A stretch of 64,000 nt of DNA from Sinomonas terrae (GTDB taxonomy: Bacteria > Actinomycetota > Actinomycetes > Actinomycetales > Micrococcaceae), in assembly GCF_022539255.1 (NCBI RefSeq), contig NZ_JAKZBV010000001.1, forward strand, positions 1-64,000, read 5' to 3'. The translations under genes were made by a program, and so were the position numbers. The first letter of the stretch is position 1. Each line of letters opens with the position of its first letter. The notes under the pieces were generated by a model, which worked only from the letters and a program-made list of their open reading frames with translations, was not told the origin of the DNA and made no database searches. Below, piece by piece: positions 1 to 8,599 of this stretch.

Positions 1-557
1 AGCTGGTAGCCCTCGGCGTACGACTGCATGAGGCCGTATTCGATGCCGTTGTGGACCATCTTGGCGTAGTGGCCGGCGCCTACTCCGCCCACGTGGACGA
101 AGCTGTCCGCGCGTTCGCCCTCGGGGCGGAGCGCGTCGAAGATCGGCATGGCCGTCTCGATGTCCTCAGCCTCGCCGCCAGCCATAAGCCCGTAGCCGTT
201 CTGCAGGCCCCACACGCCGCCCGAGACGCCGCAGTCGACGAAGCGGATGCCCTTCTCGGCGAGCTCGGCGGCGTGCCGCTGATCCTCGGTGAAGCGCGAG
301 TTGCCGCCGTCGATCACGAGATCGCCCGCCGAGAGCTTCTCGCAGAGCTCCTTGACCACGGCGTCCGTGATCGCACCGGCCGGGACCATGACCCAGATGA
401 CGCGCGGAGCCGGTAGGGCGTCGACGAGTTCGGCGATGGAAGCGACATCGGCCACGTCGGGATTCCGGTCGTAGCCCGTCACCTCGAGGCCAGCGCGGCG
501 TGCCCGCTCGCGCATGTTGAAGCCCATCTTGCCGAGGCCGATCAATCCAAAGTGCAT
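1..557 (-). CDS. gnd: 6-phosphogluconate dehydrogenase (decarboxylating), N-terminal part
   Basis: Oxidises and decarboxylates 6-phosphogluconate to ribulose 5-phosphate in the pentose phosphate pathway, in the cytoplasm. Read on the minus strand, the protein begins MHFGLIGLGKMG, an N-terminal Rossmann dinucleotide-binding motif, and continues with the family substrate motif VDCGVSGGVWGL and the KMVHNGIEYG helix with the catalytic lysine. The short-type (YqeC-like) enzyme is about 300 residues, so about 185 are visible and the C-terminus lies beyond base 1. The ATG at 557 is the only sensible start. Its place directly after dnaN is typical of Arthrobacter and relatives. Nothing odd is seen in the visible part. 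Confidence 0.95.
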   Translation of the reverse strand, partial: MHFGLIGLGKMGFNMRERARRAGLEVTGYDRNPDVADVASIAELVDALPAPRVIWVMVPAGAITDAVVKELCEKLSAGDLVIDGGNSRFTEDQRHAAELAEKGIRFVDCGVSGGVWGLQNGYGLMAGGEAEDIETAMPIFDALRPEGERADSFVHVGGVGAGHYAKMVHNGIEYGLMQSYAEGYQ

Positions 558-635
558 GGTGTTCCTTTCGACGAGGCTGTTGGGCCCAAGCCGTGGTGGG
601 CCCGGAAGCTCTTCCCTGAAGCGCGGGGTCGCCGC

Positions 636-1760
636 TCAGTTCGGGAGACGGACTGGCATGACGAGATAGCGGTAGCCGATCTCGTCGTCGCCCTCGAGTT
701 CCCTCTGGGCGGTGAGCATCGCGGGCTTCGGCGCGCTCGTGAAGGAGAAGCGCACGTAGGGAGCCTCGATGACGCTCAGGCCCTCGATGAGGTAGTGAGG
801 GTTGAAGGCTACTGTGATGTCCTCGCCGGTGAGGTGGGCCTCGAGTTCCTCGGACGCCTGGGCGTCTTCACCGGTGCCTGCGTCGAGCGCGACGAGGCCG
901 TCGGAGAACGCAAGACGGACCGGGGTGTTCCGCTCGGCGACGAGAGAGACGCGACGCACGGCCTCGACGAGTTCCTGCGTTGAGACGATCGCGTGGATCG
1001 GGGTGCTCTCGGGGAACAGAGAGCGGATCTTGGGGTAATCGCCGTCGACGAGGAGCGACGTCGTGGTGCGGCCGCCGCTCTCGAAACCGATAAGGCGCGA
1101 GTCGTCGTCGGCGAGGGCGATGTTGAGCTCGCCTGAGCCCCCCAAGGTCTTCGCTACTTCGTTGAGGGTCTTTGCCTTGACGAGCGCGCTCGTGGACACC
1201 GACGACGACGCCGGCTTCCACGGGATCTCGCGCAGCGCGAGCCGATAGCGGTCCGTTGCGAGGAGCGTGATGAGCTCGTCTTCGAACTCCATACGGACGC
1301 CGGTGAGGATGGGCAACGTGTCGTCTCGGCTTGCGGCGATGATCACCTGGGCGACACCCCTGGCGAAGGCATCACCGGAGACTGCTCCCGTGAGCGGGGG
1401 GAGGGAAGGAAGCGGCGGGTATTCAGTCTCGGGCATTGTTGCGAGGTGGAAAGAGCTGCGGCGGCACGTGAGTGTGACCTTGGAGCCGTCCGTTTCGACG
1501 TCTACCGGTGCGGCGGGGAGGCTGCGGCAGATGTCTGCCAGGAGCCGTCCGGAAACGAGGATCGTCCCTTCGGTGCCGATCTCGGCAGGGATCTCAAGCC
1601 GTGCGGACGTTTCGTAGTCGAAGCTGCTCAGGCTGACGACGCCGTCGTGCGCTTTGAGCAGGAGACCGGAGAGGACGGGGACCGGAGGCCTCGGGGAGAG
1701 GGAACGTGCCGCCCAGCTCACTGCCTCGGTGAGGACATCCCGCTCGACTCGGAACTTCAC
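636..1760 (-). CDS. dnaN: DNA polymerase III beta sliding clamp
   Basis: Ring-shaped processivity clamp that tethers DNA polymerase III to DNA. The 374-residue product has the usual length and the three repeated clamp folds; the beginning VKFRVERDVLTEAVSWAARSL and the ending YRYLVMPVRLPN are typical of actinobacterial DnaN. I choose the GTG at 1760 because the conserved protein starts there; the longer open frame back to 1817 adds 19 residues that do not look like DnaN. A purine-rich tract lies about 12 bases upstream. It follows dnaA in the same direction across the origin-like spacer, and gnd lies 78 bases downstream. Confidence 0.97.
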   Translation of the reverse strand: MKFRVERDVLTEAVSWAARSLSPRPPVPVLSGLLLKAHDGVVSLSSFDYETSARLEIPAEIGTEGTILVSGRLLADICRSLPAAPVDVETDGSKVTLTCRRSSFHLATMPETEYPPLPSLPPLTGAVSGDAFARGVAQVIIAASRDDTLPILTGVRMEFEDELITLLATDRYRLALREIPWKPASSSVSTSALVKAKTLNEVAKTLGGSGELNIALADDDSRLIGFESGGRTTTSLLVDGDYPKIRSLFPESTPIHAIVSTQELVEAVRRVSLVAERNTPVRLAFSDGLVALDAGTGEDAQASEELEAHLTGEDITVAFNPHYLIEGLSVIEAPYVRFSFTSAPKPAMLTAQRELEGDDEIGYRYLVMPVRLPN

Positions 1761-2263
1761 GGAAGGGTTCCCGCCTTTCAACGACTTGGTGCGTGGCGCT
1801 TGCGCAGATTGGTGCATGGCCCTGTGCGCACTGGGGACAGCTTAGCCGCAAGATCGGTGGCTCGTTCAACGGCCCTCGGTCCTTTGGGGTCTCGACGGGC
1901 TCGACGCGTGGAGGCCGGGTTCCTGTTGTCTAACGGATCTTAGATTTTTTGGGATTCGTGGTGTTAATAACTGCTGTGGAAACTGTGGAAAACGGCCTTC
2001 TGCTCAGCGAAGACGCGGGGTCAGCTTGTTCACGAAGTGTTGAGGGTGTGCGGACGGAGATGCACTCGGCTGTGGAAGGGCAAATTCTTGTCATTCACTC
2101 TCTCCACAACCTCGGGGGGACTTTTAAGGCCATAGAGCGGGGATGTGCACTTAACCGCCCACAGGGTTGTCCACAGGCCGCTGTTAATAAGGAATGACAA
2201 GAAAGCCGTTCGCTCTCCGACAGTCCCTGCACAGGGCACGACGCCGACCCTCGCCGACAGCCC
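1761..2263. other. dnaA-dnaN intergenic region, probable oriC
   Basis: In many actinobacteria this spacer is oriC. It contains a perfect actinobacterial DnaA box TTGTCCACA at 2167-2175 and degenerate boxes on the other strand (TGTGGAAAA at 1984-1992, TGTGGAAAC at 1975-1983, TGTGGAAGG near 2071). An A/T-rich stretch at about 1934-1972, with a run of six T and TTAATAA, is the best unwinding-element candidate; another TTAATAA is at about 2184-2190. No gene fits here. The number of perfect boxes is small for a high-G+C actinobacterial origin, which makes the second box cluster at 12.1-12.6 kb notable. Confidence 0.75.
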
Positions 2264-3667
2264 TCAGACGCCTCGCTGGGCCTGCTTGATCTTGTTCGTG
2301 AGCTCGGTGACCTGATTGAAGATGGCCCGCCGTTCCGCCATGAGCTCGCGGATCTTCCGGTCTGCATGGATCACGGTCGTGTGGTCGCGGCCGCCGAGGA
2401 CCTGGCCGATCTTCGGCAGCGACATGTCCGTGAGCTCGCGGCACAGGTACATCGCGATCTGGCGGGCGGTCACAAGAGTCCTCGTCCGCGACTTGCTGTT
2501 GAGCTCCTCGATCGTGAGCTTGAAGTAGGCGGCCGTCTCCTGGAGGATCTGGTCCGCGGTGATCTCGAGGGCGGAATCGTCCGTGATGAGATCCTTGAGG
2601 ACCATTTCGGCGAGGGCTACGTCGACGGGCTGCTTGTTCAGGCTCGCGAACGCTGTGACTCGGATGAGCGCGCCCTCGAGTTCACGGATGTTCGACGCAA
2701 TCCGCGAGGCGATGTACTCGAGCACGTCGTCCGGTGCGTAGAGGCCCTCGCTGTTCGCCTTCTTCCGGAGGATCGCGATACGGGTCTCGAGGTCCGGCGG
2801 CTGGATGTCGGTGAGGAGTCCCCACTCGAAGCGCGACTTCATCCGGTCCTCGAAGCCATGCAGCGCCTTCGGCGGCTGGTCCGAGGTGATGACCACCTGC
2901 TTGTTGCTGTTGTGCAGCGCATTGAATGTGTGGAAGAACTCCTCCATCGTCCCCGTGCGGCCCGCGAGGAACTGGATGTCGTCGATGAGCAGGAGGTCTA
3001 CGTTGCGGTACGTCGCCTTGAAGCTCGTGCCCTCGTCGTCGCGGATCGAGTTGATGAAGTCGTTCGTGAACTCTTCCGAGTTCACGTAGCGCACCCGAAT
3101 CCCCGTGTAGAGGCGCCGGGCGTAGTGGCCGATCGCGTGCAGGAGGTGGGTCTTCCCGAGGCCAGAATCGCCGTAGATGAAGAGCGGGTTGTAGGCCTTG
3201 GCCGGAGCCTCGGCCACGGCGACGGCGGCCGCATGGGCGAAGCGGTTGGAGGCCCCGATGACGAACGTGTCGAACGTGTACTTGGGGTTGAGCCGGCCGA
3301 ACTCCTGGGACGTGCTCGGAGGGGTGGGTGCCGGGCGGAGGTCCGGGATGACTTCCTGGCGCTTGACCGGCTCGAAGATCTCTTCGCGCGCCGGCAGCAT
3401 CTCTGTGTCGACGTCGATCGCGCAGCGGACGTCATCGGAGAAGACCAGGCGCAGCGCAGTGTCGAGCGGTTCCTTGAGCTGCGTCTGGAGGACCTCGCGG
3501 GTCAGCTCGTTGGGGACGGCGACGAGCAGGGTCGATCCGATGAGCCCTTGGGCCTGGGCGAGGGCAACGAATCCGCGTTGCCGAGGCGAGACACGGTCAT
3601 CTTCCTCGAGCAAGCGCACGACGCGCCGCCACGAGCTGCCAACCGTGTTGGCCTCCTCAATCCCCAT
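2264..3667 (-). CDS. dnaA: Chromosomal replication initiator DnaA
   Basis: AAA+ ATPase that binds DnaA boxes and opens oriC. The 467-residue product has Walker A GDSGLGKT at residues 166-173, Walker B LLLIDDIQFL at about 225-234 and the domain IV DNA-binding signature GGRDHTTVIHADRKI near the C-terminus. Domains I and II are short (about 125 residues), as in many Micrococcaceae, and far shorter than in Streptomyces. I place the start at the ATG at 3667 (MGIEEANTV); the open frame runs back to 3754 but the extra 29 residues cross DnaA boxes and do not look like protein. DnaA boxes just upstream suggest autoregulation. Confidence 0.97.
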   Translation of the reverse strand: MGIEEANTVGSSWRRVVRLLEEDDRVSPRQRGFVALAQAQGLIGSTLLVAVPNELTREVLQTQLKEPLDTALRLVFSDDVRCAIDVDTEMLPAREEIFEPVKRQEVIPDLRPAPTPPSTSQEFGRLNPKYTFDTFVIGASNRFAHAAAVAVAEAPAKAYNPLFIYGDSGLGKTHLLHAIGHYARRLYTGIRVRYVNSEEFTNDFINSIRDDEGTSFKATYRNVDLLLIDDIQFLAGRTGTMEEFFHTFNALHNSNKQVVITSDQPPKALHGFEDRMKSRFEWGLLTDIQPPDLETRIAILRKKANSEGLYAPDDVLEYIASRIASNIRELEGALIRVTAFASLNKQPVDVALAEMVLKDLITDDSALEITADQILQETAAYFKLTIEELNSKSRTRTLVTARQIAMYLCRELTDMSLPKIGQVLGGRDHTTVIHADRKIRELMAERRAIFNQVTELTNKIKQAQRGV

Positions 3668-4183
3668 ATGCCCTTCTTGCCGTCTTCTGCCAGTGATTCG
3701 TCCTCCCTTTGTCCACATGGCTGTCCACATGTAGGAGGGAGGTGCACTGAGCAAGCCTAGAGTACGGAGAATCCAGATGAGAACTGGGGAGAGGGGCTCA
3801 GTGAATTACACTGATGGAGTTCACCCCGCATGCCGCACCAGCTCGCTGTCCACAGGCTCCGCGTGCAATTCACCACAGCTGGGGAAAAAGAACCGAGAGT
3901 TGGCTCCGGCGCCTCAGGCCGCACTCGAGGCGCGCGCCGCGGAGGCCCGGCATTTTCGCGCGCCAGTTTGACGGCCGTGCGGCTCCTGCCCTAACGTCAT
4001 TAAGTCCTTTGTGTCTGTCTACTGTCCTGTCGCATGCCCTCGGACGCCGTTGGAAACCAGCTACCGCTGGCCCGTGGCGACCGGCATGAGGCGCGGCGGG
4101 GCGGCAGGCACCGCCTATACAGCGTCCGCCAGAGCCACCCGCGCCCCCTGGGCAGACGCCCCGGAACCACTGGAGTGACAACC
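3668..4183. promoter_or_regulatory. dnaA-rpmH divergent promoter region with DnaA boxes
   Basis: A 516-base spacer with no gene. It holds TTGTCCACA at 3709-3717 (perfect DnaA box), CTGTCCACA at 3721-3729 and CTGTCCACA at 3846-3854, each one base from consensus, and an inverted repeat TCAGTG-5-CACTGA at 3798-3814. Boxes this close to the dnaA start fit DnaA autoregulation and may also belong to the origin. I could not place the dnaA promoter with confidence. Confidence 0.7.
3968..3997 (+). promoter_or_regulatory. Candidate rpmH-operon promoter
   Basis: TTGACG at 3968-3973 is followed after 18 bases by TAACGT at 3992-3997, a plausible housekeeping-sigma -35/-10 pair. It lies about 190 bases upstream of rpmH, in the direction of the rpmH-rnpA-yidD-yidC operon. 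The call rests on sequence match only. Confidence 0.45.
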
Positions 4184-4321
4184 GTGAGCAAGCGGACTTT
4201 TCAGCCGAACAACCGCCGTCGTGCCAAGAAGCACGGCTTCCGCCTTCGTATGCGCACCCGCGCCGGCCGCGCCATCCTGGCCGCCCGCCGCTCGAAGGGC
4301 CGCTCGGAACTCTCGGCCTGA
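4184..4321 (+). CDS. rpmH: 50S ribosomal protein L34
   Basis: Small basic protein of the large ribosomal subunit. The 45-residue product matches L34 throughout: it starts [18 protein letters not shown] after the initiator and ends [15 protein letters not shown]. The GTG at 4184 is chosen because it gives exactly the family start; a longer open frame upstream has no resemblance. It leads the conserved rpmH-rnpA-yidD-yidC-jag-rsmG operon, with rnpA 49 bases downstream. Confidence 0.98.
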   Translation: MSKRTFQPNNRRRAKKHGFRLRMRTRAGRAILAARRSKGRSELSA

Positions 4322-4370
4322 CGCCGCAACCGGCTCGGCCTCACCAGTGACGCGGCTCTAGCGGTCAGGG

Positions 4371-4763
4371 ATGCTTCCCGCCCGGCATCGGCTGCGCACG
4401 AGCGCAGACTTCTCGCATACCGTACGTTCCGGCGTCCGACAAGGGCGCCGGAACGTCGTGCTGTATGCGGCTCTTTCGGACGACGGCGCTCCCTCGCGAT
4501 TCGGCTTCATCGTCTCCAAGGCGGTGGGGAACGCAGTCACCCGGAACCTCGTTAAGAGGAGGTTGAGGGAAGCCGGCGCCGAGACCCTGCGGGAAAGGCC
4601 CACGGGCGTCGACGTCGTCGTGCGCGCCCTGCCCGCCGCATCTGCGGCGGACTGGCCCACCCTCCGCGGCGACTACGCATCCGCACTGCGCGGGGCGCTG
4701 CGTCGGCTTCAGCCGGCGCATGAACGTGAGGCTTCGCCTGAAGGCGGAACGGAGGTTGGCTGA
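4371..4763 (+). CDS. rnpA: Ribonuclease P protein component
   Basis: Protein subunit of RNase P, which assists the catalytic RNA in maturing tRNA 5' ends. The 130-residue product starts MLPARHRLRTSADFSHTVRSG and carries the family signature as FGFIVSKAVGNAVTRNLVKR (the RNR-type RNA-binding motif) at about residues 43-62. Its TGA stop overlaps the yidD start (TGATG at 4761-4765), so the two are translationally coupled. The RNase P RNA gene is not in this window. Confidence 0.97.
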   Translation: MLPARHRLRTSADFSHTVRSGVRQGRRNVVLYAALSDDGAPSRFGFIVSKAVGNAVTRNLVKRRLREAGAETLRERPTGVDVVVRALPAASAADWPTLRGDYASALRGALRRLQPAHEREASPEGGTEVG

Positions 4764-5173
4764 TGGCTGCGGTGAGCGACGCCGCTGGCGCGCCCATGCC
4801 CCCCAAGGCCGCGACCGCCGTCGGACGCTTTGTGTGGGACCTCCCACGCAACGCACTGATTCTGCTGCTCACGGTGTACCGTGCGGTCGTTTCACCTCTG
4901 TACGGCCAGGTCTGCCGGTTCTACCCGTCCTGCTCGGCCTACGCGCTCGAAGCCGTCACAGTCCATGGGGCTGTGCGAGGATCTTATTTGGCAGTTCGTC
5001 GGCTCGCGCGCTGCCACCCCTGGAATTCCGGAGGGCTCGATCCGGTGCCCGACGGGCACCGGCACTGGCCCGAAGGCCGCATGCCGCGGATCGTGGTGCT
5101 GAATCACCCCGACCGCTACTGGAAGGACGAGTCGGACTCCGGCCCTGCCAGCGATGACGACACGAGGAAATAG
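4763..5173 (+). CDS. yidD: Membrane protein insertion efficiency factor YidD
   Basis: Small membrane-associated protein that helps YidC-dependent membrane insertion. The 136-residue product has the family core: an amphipathic N-terminal helix (NALILLLTVYRAVVSPLYG), the cysteine motif CRFYPSCSAYALEAV and the RCHPW motif. The N-terminal 25 residues and acidic C-terminal tail are extensions beyond the typical 70-80-residue core, common in actinobacteria. The start overlaps the rnpA stop; yidC follows 9 bases later. Confidence 0.95.
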   Translation: MAAVSDAAGAPMPPKAATAVGRFVWDLPRNALILLLTVYRAVVSPLYGQVCRFYPSCSAYALEAVTVHGAVRGSYLAVRRLARCHPWNSGGLDPVPDGHRHWPEGRMPRIVVLNHPDRYWKDESDSGPASDDDTRK

Positions 5174-5182
5174 GGAAATTTC

Positions 5183-6145
5183 ATGGACCCGTTAAGCGCC
5201 GTACTGCTGCCCTTTGAGTGGCTGGTCTCCTTTGTGATGGTGGCCTTCCACGAGGCGCTTTCATTCCTGGGCATGCCTTCGGGGAATGGTTGGACATGGA
5301 CCCTCTCGATCATCGGCCTCGTGCTCGTGATCCGTGGAGCCCTCATCCCGGTGTTTGTTCGACAGATCAAGGCACAGCGGGGCATGCAGCTGCTCCAGCC
5401 GGACCTGCAGAAGCTTCAGGCCAAGTACAAGGGCAAGACTGATCAGCTCTCCCGCCAGGCGATGGCGCAGGAGCAGATGGCCCTGTACAAGAAGCATGGG
5501 ACGAATCCCTTCTCGGCATGCCTCCCCATGGTCATCCAGATGCCGTTCTTCTTCGGGCTCTTCCGAGTCCTCTCGAACGTCAGCAGCGCTGCGAGCAACA
5601 ACCCCGGCATCGGGGCGATGACCCCTAGCCAGGTCAATCAGTTCCACGGCTCGGAGATCTTCAGCGCGCCGCTCTCGGCCTCGCTCCTGCACGGCGGCGG
5701 CGGGAACCCCGTCGTCGTTGCGATCCTCTCGATCTTCATGATCGTCGCGATGACCGCCTCGCAGTTCATCACGCAGAAGCAGATCATGGCGAAGAACATG
5801 TCCGACGCTGCGATGCAGAGTCCGTTCATGCGCCAGCAGAAGATCCTGCTCTACATCCTTCCGCTCGTCTTCGGTATCGGTGGCATCAACTTCCCGATCG
5901 GTGTTCTGATCTACTGGACGATCAGCAACCTCTGGACGATGGGTCAGCAGTTCTACGTCATCCGCCGTATGCCGGCCCCCGGCTCGCCTGCCGCGAGGGC
6001 GCTCAACGAACGTCGCGCGGCGAGGGGCCTTGCTCCGATCGACGTGACGACCGGCAAGACCATGAAGGCCGAAGATATCCCCGAACCAGTGCAGCCCAAG
6101 GGGCAGCGCCAACAGCCTCAGCGCAAGAACAGGAGGAAGAAGTGA
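5183..6145 (+). CDS. yidC: Membrane protein insertase YidC/Oxa1
   Basis: Inserts and folds membrane proteins in the cytoplasmic membrane, alone or with SecYEG. The 320-residue product lacks the large periplasmic domain of E. coli YidC, as expected in Gram-positives. Visible are hydrophobic segments near residues 12-32 and 36-52, the Lys-rich cytoplasmic hairpin (QPDLQKLQAKYKGK), the conserved MALYKKHGTNPFSACLP, further membrane segments, and a basic tail ending QRQQPQRKNRRKK. Its TGA overlaps the GTG start of jag (GTGA at 6142-6145), so the two are coupled. Confidence 0.97.
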   Translation: MDPLSAVLLPFEWLVSFVMVAFHEALSFLGMPSGNGWTWTLSIIGLVLVIRGALIPVFVRQIKAQRGMQLLQPDLQKLQAKYKGKTDQLSRQAMAQEQMALYKKHGTNPFSACLPMVIQMPFFFGLFRVLSNVSSAASNNPGIGAMTPSQVNQFHGSEIFSAPLSASLLHGGGGNPVVVAILSIFMIVAMTASQFITQKQIMAKNMSDAAMQSPFMRQQKILLYILPLVFGIGGINFPIGVLIYWTISNLWTMGQQFYVIRRMPAPGSPAARALNERRAARGLAPIDVTTGKTMKAEDIPEPVQPKGQRQQPQRKNRRKK

Positions 6146-6747
6146 GCCCTGCTGAAACTGCCGCCGAGCGTGGCACCGAGGACATGGACTTCGAAGCCAA
6201 CGAGGGCGAAACCGAGACGGCTGCAGCCGATGCCGAGGGTGTCGAGGACGCAGACGACGACGCCACAGAGACTCCGCTGAACCGTCTCGAGGAGGAGGGC
6301 GACGTCGCCGCCGACTACCTCGAGGAGCTTCTCGACATCGCCGATATCGACGGCGACATCGATATCGAGGTCCGGGGCGGGCGTACCTATCTTTCGGTCA
6401 TTGCCGATGAGAGCAGCAACAGCGGTCTGACCGCGCTCGTTGGCCAGGGCGGCGAAGTGCTCGATGCGCTCCAGGAGCTCACCCGTCTGGCCGTGCTGTC
6501 GCAGACCGGCAACCGTTCGCGCCTCGTACTCGACATCAACGGCTACCGCGGCCAGCGCGCGAAGTACCTGCACTCGCTGGCTGAAGAGGCGGTCGCCAAG
6601 GTGAAGTCCGACGGCGAAGCCGTGCATCTGGTGCCGATGAGCTCGTACGAGCGGAAGATTGTGCACGACGCAGTGGCCGACCTCGGTCTTGTGAGCGAGT
6701 CCGAAGGCGAGGGCGCCAAGCGCCACATCGTCGTCTCCGCTGACTGA
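6142..6747 (+). CDS. jag: R3H domain RNA-binding protein (Jag family)
   Basis: Predicted single-stranded nucleic acid binding protein of the KH-R3H (Jag/KhpB) family. The 201-residue product begins with a very acidic, Glu/Asp-rich 70-residue segment, then a KH-like region containing the loop LVGQGGEVLDALQELTRLA and a C-terminal R3H domain with VPMSSYERKIVHDAVADL. The GTG at 6142 overlaps the yidC stop. rsmG starts 2 bases after the stop. The acidic leader is common in actinobacterial homologues; its role is unknown to me. Confidence 0.93.
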   Translation: MSPAETAAERGTEDMDFEANEGETETAAADAEGVEDADDDATETPLNRLEEEGDVAADYLEELLDIADIDGDIDIEVRGGRTYLSVIADESSNSGLTALVGQGGEVLDALQELTRLAVLSQTGNRSRLVLDINGYRGQRAKYLHSLAEEAVAKVKSDGEAVHLVPMSSYERKIVHDAVADLGLVSESEGEGAKRHIVVSAD

Positions 6748-6748
6748 C

Positions 6749-7432
6749 GTGGCACAGGATTCGGCTGCGACGCCGCCAATGGGTGACGGCGGTCTGCCGC
6801 ACCTCGAGGGGCGTGAGCTCGCTGCTGCCGAGAAGATCTTCGGTGCGCGGCTCGCGCTCGCCAAGCGGTATGTCGAACATCTCGCGACGTCCGGCCTCGA
6901 ACGAGGGCTCATCGGACCGCGCGAGGTTCCGCGGCTCTGGAGCCGCCACGTGTTGAACTGTGCGGTGATCGAGTCTGAGTTCGGCGCCGATGCGACGGTC
7001 GCGGATGTCGGAAGTGGAGCTGGCCTGCCAGGGCTGTGCCTCGCACTGGCCCGGCAGGATCTCACTCTCGTCCTGATCGAGCCGCTCGAGCGGCGCGTGG
7101 TCTGGCTTGAGGAAGTCGTTGCTGACCTGGGTCTCGAGAATGTTCGGGTATTGCGGTCCCGGGCCGAGCAGGCAGTGGACCATGTGACGGCAGACTACGT
7201 CACCGCTCGGGCCGTGTCCGCCCTTTCGAAGCTGGTTCCGATCACTCTGCCGCTGCTGGGGGGCTCCGGTTCCCTCGTGGCGATCAAGGGCCGCAGCGCC
7301 AGTGAAGAGGTCGAGAGCGCGGCCAAGGCGATCAAGAAGTATCGAGGGCACAGCCCGGAGATCAAGGTGATCGGGGAGGGTCTCCTCGAGGAGCCGACGA
7401 CGGTAGTACGGATCGCCGTCGGCGCCGCCTGA
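6749..7432 (+). CDS. rsmG: 16S rRNA (guanine527-N7)-methyltransferase
   Basis: SAM-dependent methyltransferase acting on G527 of 16S rRNA. The 227-residue product has the class I SAM motif VADVGSGAGLPGLCLAL at about residues 88-104, the second acidic strand LVLIEPLERR and the family region VTARAVSAL. It is the last gene of the rpmH operon before parA, as in most Gram-positives. The GTG at 6749 is two bases after the jag stop. Confidence 0.96.
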   Translation: MAQDSAATPPMGDGGLPHLEGRELAAAEKIFGARLALAKRYVEHLATSGLERGLIGPREVPRLWSRHVLNCAVIESEFGADATVADVGSGAGLPGLCLALARQDLTLVLIEPLERRVVWLEEVVADLGLENVRVLRSRAEQAVDHVTADYVTARAVSALSKLVPITLPLLGGSGSLVAIKGRSASEEVESAAKAIKKYRGHSPEIKVIGEGLLEEPTTVVRIAVGAA

Positions 7433-7504
7433 TCCGGGGCGAGGGCGAGGCTACCCGCTAGGCTAGAGTGAAGGACATCGACGCGACCCGAGAGTGAGTG
7501 AACA

Positions 7505-8545
7505 GTGACCAATGACGAGTCATCGGCTCAGCGGATCCCGCCTTTCGTGTCTCTGGGGCCCGCGCGCTCGACGACTGTAGCACCGGCTCCTGCTTCTCAA
7601 CCGTCGAAGGTTGCTTCTGTTTCACGTGAAACGTCCCCCTCTAAGTCGGGCAACGGATCCGCTATCGCCATCGACGAATCGAGTCCTATTGGTAGCCAAT
7701 TGGCGAACGAGACGAAGCGCCGTGAGCGGTTGAGCCAGCGCAAGCTCCGTCGTCCTGGGGCGACTCGCATCTTCACGGTCTCCAATCAGAAGGGCGGCGT
7801 CGGCAAGACCACGACGACGGTGAATATCGCCGCTGCTCTCGCGGCCTCCGGTCTCAACGTCCTGGTCATTGACATCGATCCTCAGGGAAACGCCTCGACT
7901 GCTCTCGGGATCGAGCATCACGCTGATGTCGAGAGCATCTACGACGTCCTCATCAATGACGTCTCGTTGGGGGAAGTGGTCCGGTCATGCCCGGACGTCG
8001 AACGACTTGAGTGTGCGCCCGCGACGATCCACCTTGCCGGCGCCGAGATCGAACTCGTCTCCCTTGTGGCCCGTGAGCAGAGGCTCCGCCGTGCAATCGA
8101 GATCTATGCGAAGGAACGGGAGTCGCAAGGGCTTGAGCGGCTCGACTACATCTTCGTCGACTGCCCACCCAGCCTCGGGCTGCTCACCGTCAACGCGTTC
8201 TGTGCTGCCAACGAGGTGCTCATACCGATCCAGTGCGAGTACTACGCCCTCGAGGGCCTCAGTCAGCTGCTCAGCAACATTGAAATGATCCAGAAGCACT
8301 TGAACGCTGATCTTCGCGTCTCGACGATTCTGCTGACAATGTACGACGGCCGCACCAATCTCGCCGCCCAAGTCGCGGCAGAGGTTCGGGAGCACTTCCC
8401 ACAGCAGGTTCTTGCGGCTGTCGTCCCGCGTTCCGTTCGTATCTCGGAAGCCCCGAGCTATCAGCAGACGGTCATCACCTATGACCCGTCCTCTACTGGT
8501 GCTCTCTCCTACATGGAGGCGGCGGCGGAGATCGCTGAGCGCTAG
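7505..8545 (+). CDS. parA: Chromosome partitioning ATPase ParA
   Basis: Walker-type ATPase that moves ParB-parS complexes during chromosome segregation. The 346-residue product has the deviant Walker A KGGVGKTTT at about 96-104, IDIDPQGNAS and the VDCPPSLGLLT Walker B region. Residues 1-85 are a disordered Ser/Ala/Pro-rich leader, longer than in Bacillus Soj but usual for actinobacteria. A parS site is embedded in this leader and encodes VSRET at residues 39-43. The GTG at 7505 is kept because the leader is in frame, though a shorter start is possible. parB follows after 54 bases. Confidence 0.96.
   Translation: MTNDESSAQRIPPFVSLGPARSTTVAPAPASQPSKVASVSRETSPSKSGNGSAIAIDESSPIGSQLANETKRRERLSQRKLRRPGATRIFTVSNQKGGVGKTTTTVNIAAALAASGLNVLVIDIDPQGNASTALGIEHHADVESIYDVLINDVSLGEVVRSCPDVERLECAPATIHLAGAEIELVSLVAREQRLRRAIEIYAKERESQGLERLDYIFVDCPPSLGLLTVNAFCAANEVLIPIQCEYYALEGLSQLLSNIEMIQKHLNADLRVSTILLTMYDGRTNLAAQVAAEVREHFPQQVLAAVVPRSVRISEAPSYQQTVITYDPSSTGALSYMEAAAEIAER
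7618..7633. other. parS site 1, inside parA
   Basis: TGTTTCACGTGAAACG: the 14-base palindromic core GTTTCACGTGAAAC (7619-7632) is perfect and only the last base differs from the 16-base consensus TGTTTCACGTGAAACA. It binds ParB in known systems. It lies within codons for the disordered ParA leader, where the amino acids are probably not constrained. Confidence 0.95.
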
Positions 8546-8599
8546 TTTGCATACTGGTCACACCCTCAGCTCTGAGGGTCCGAAGGAGGAAGTTCGCGC

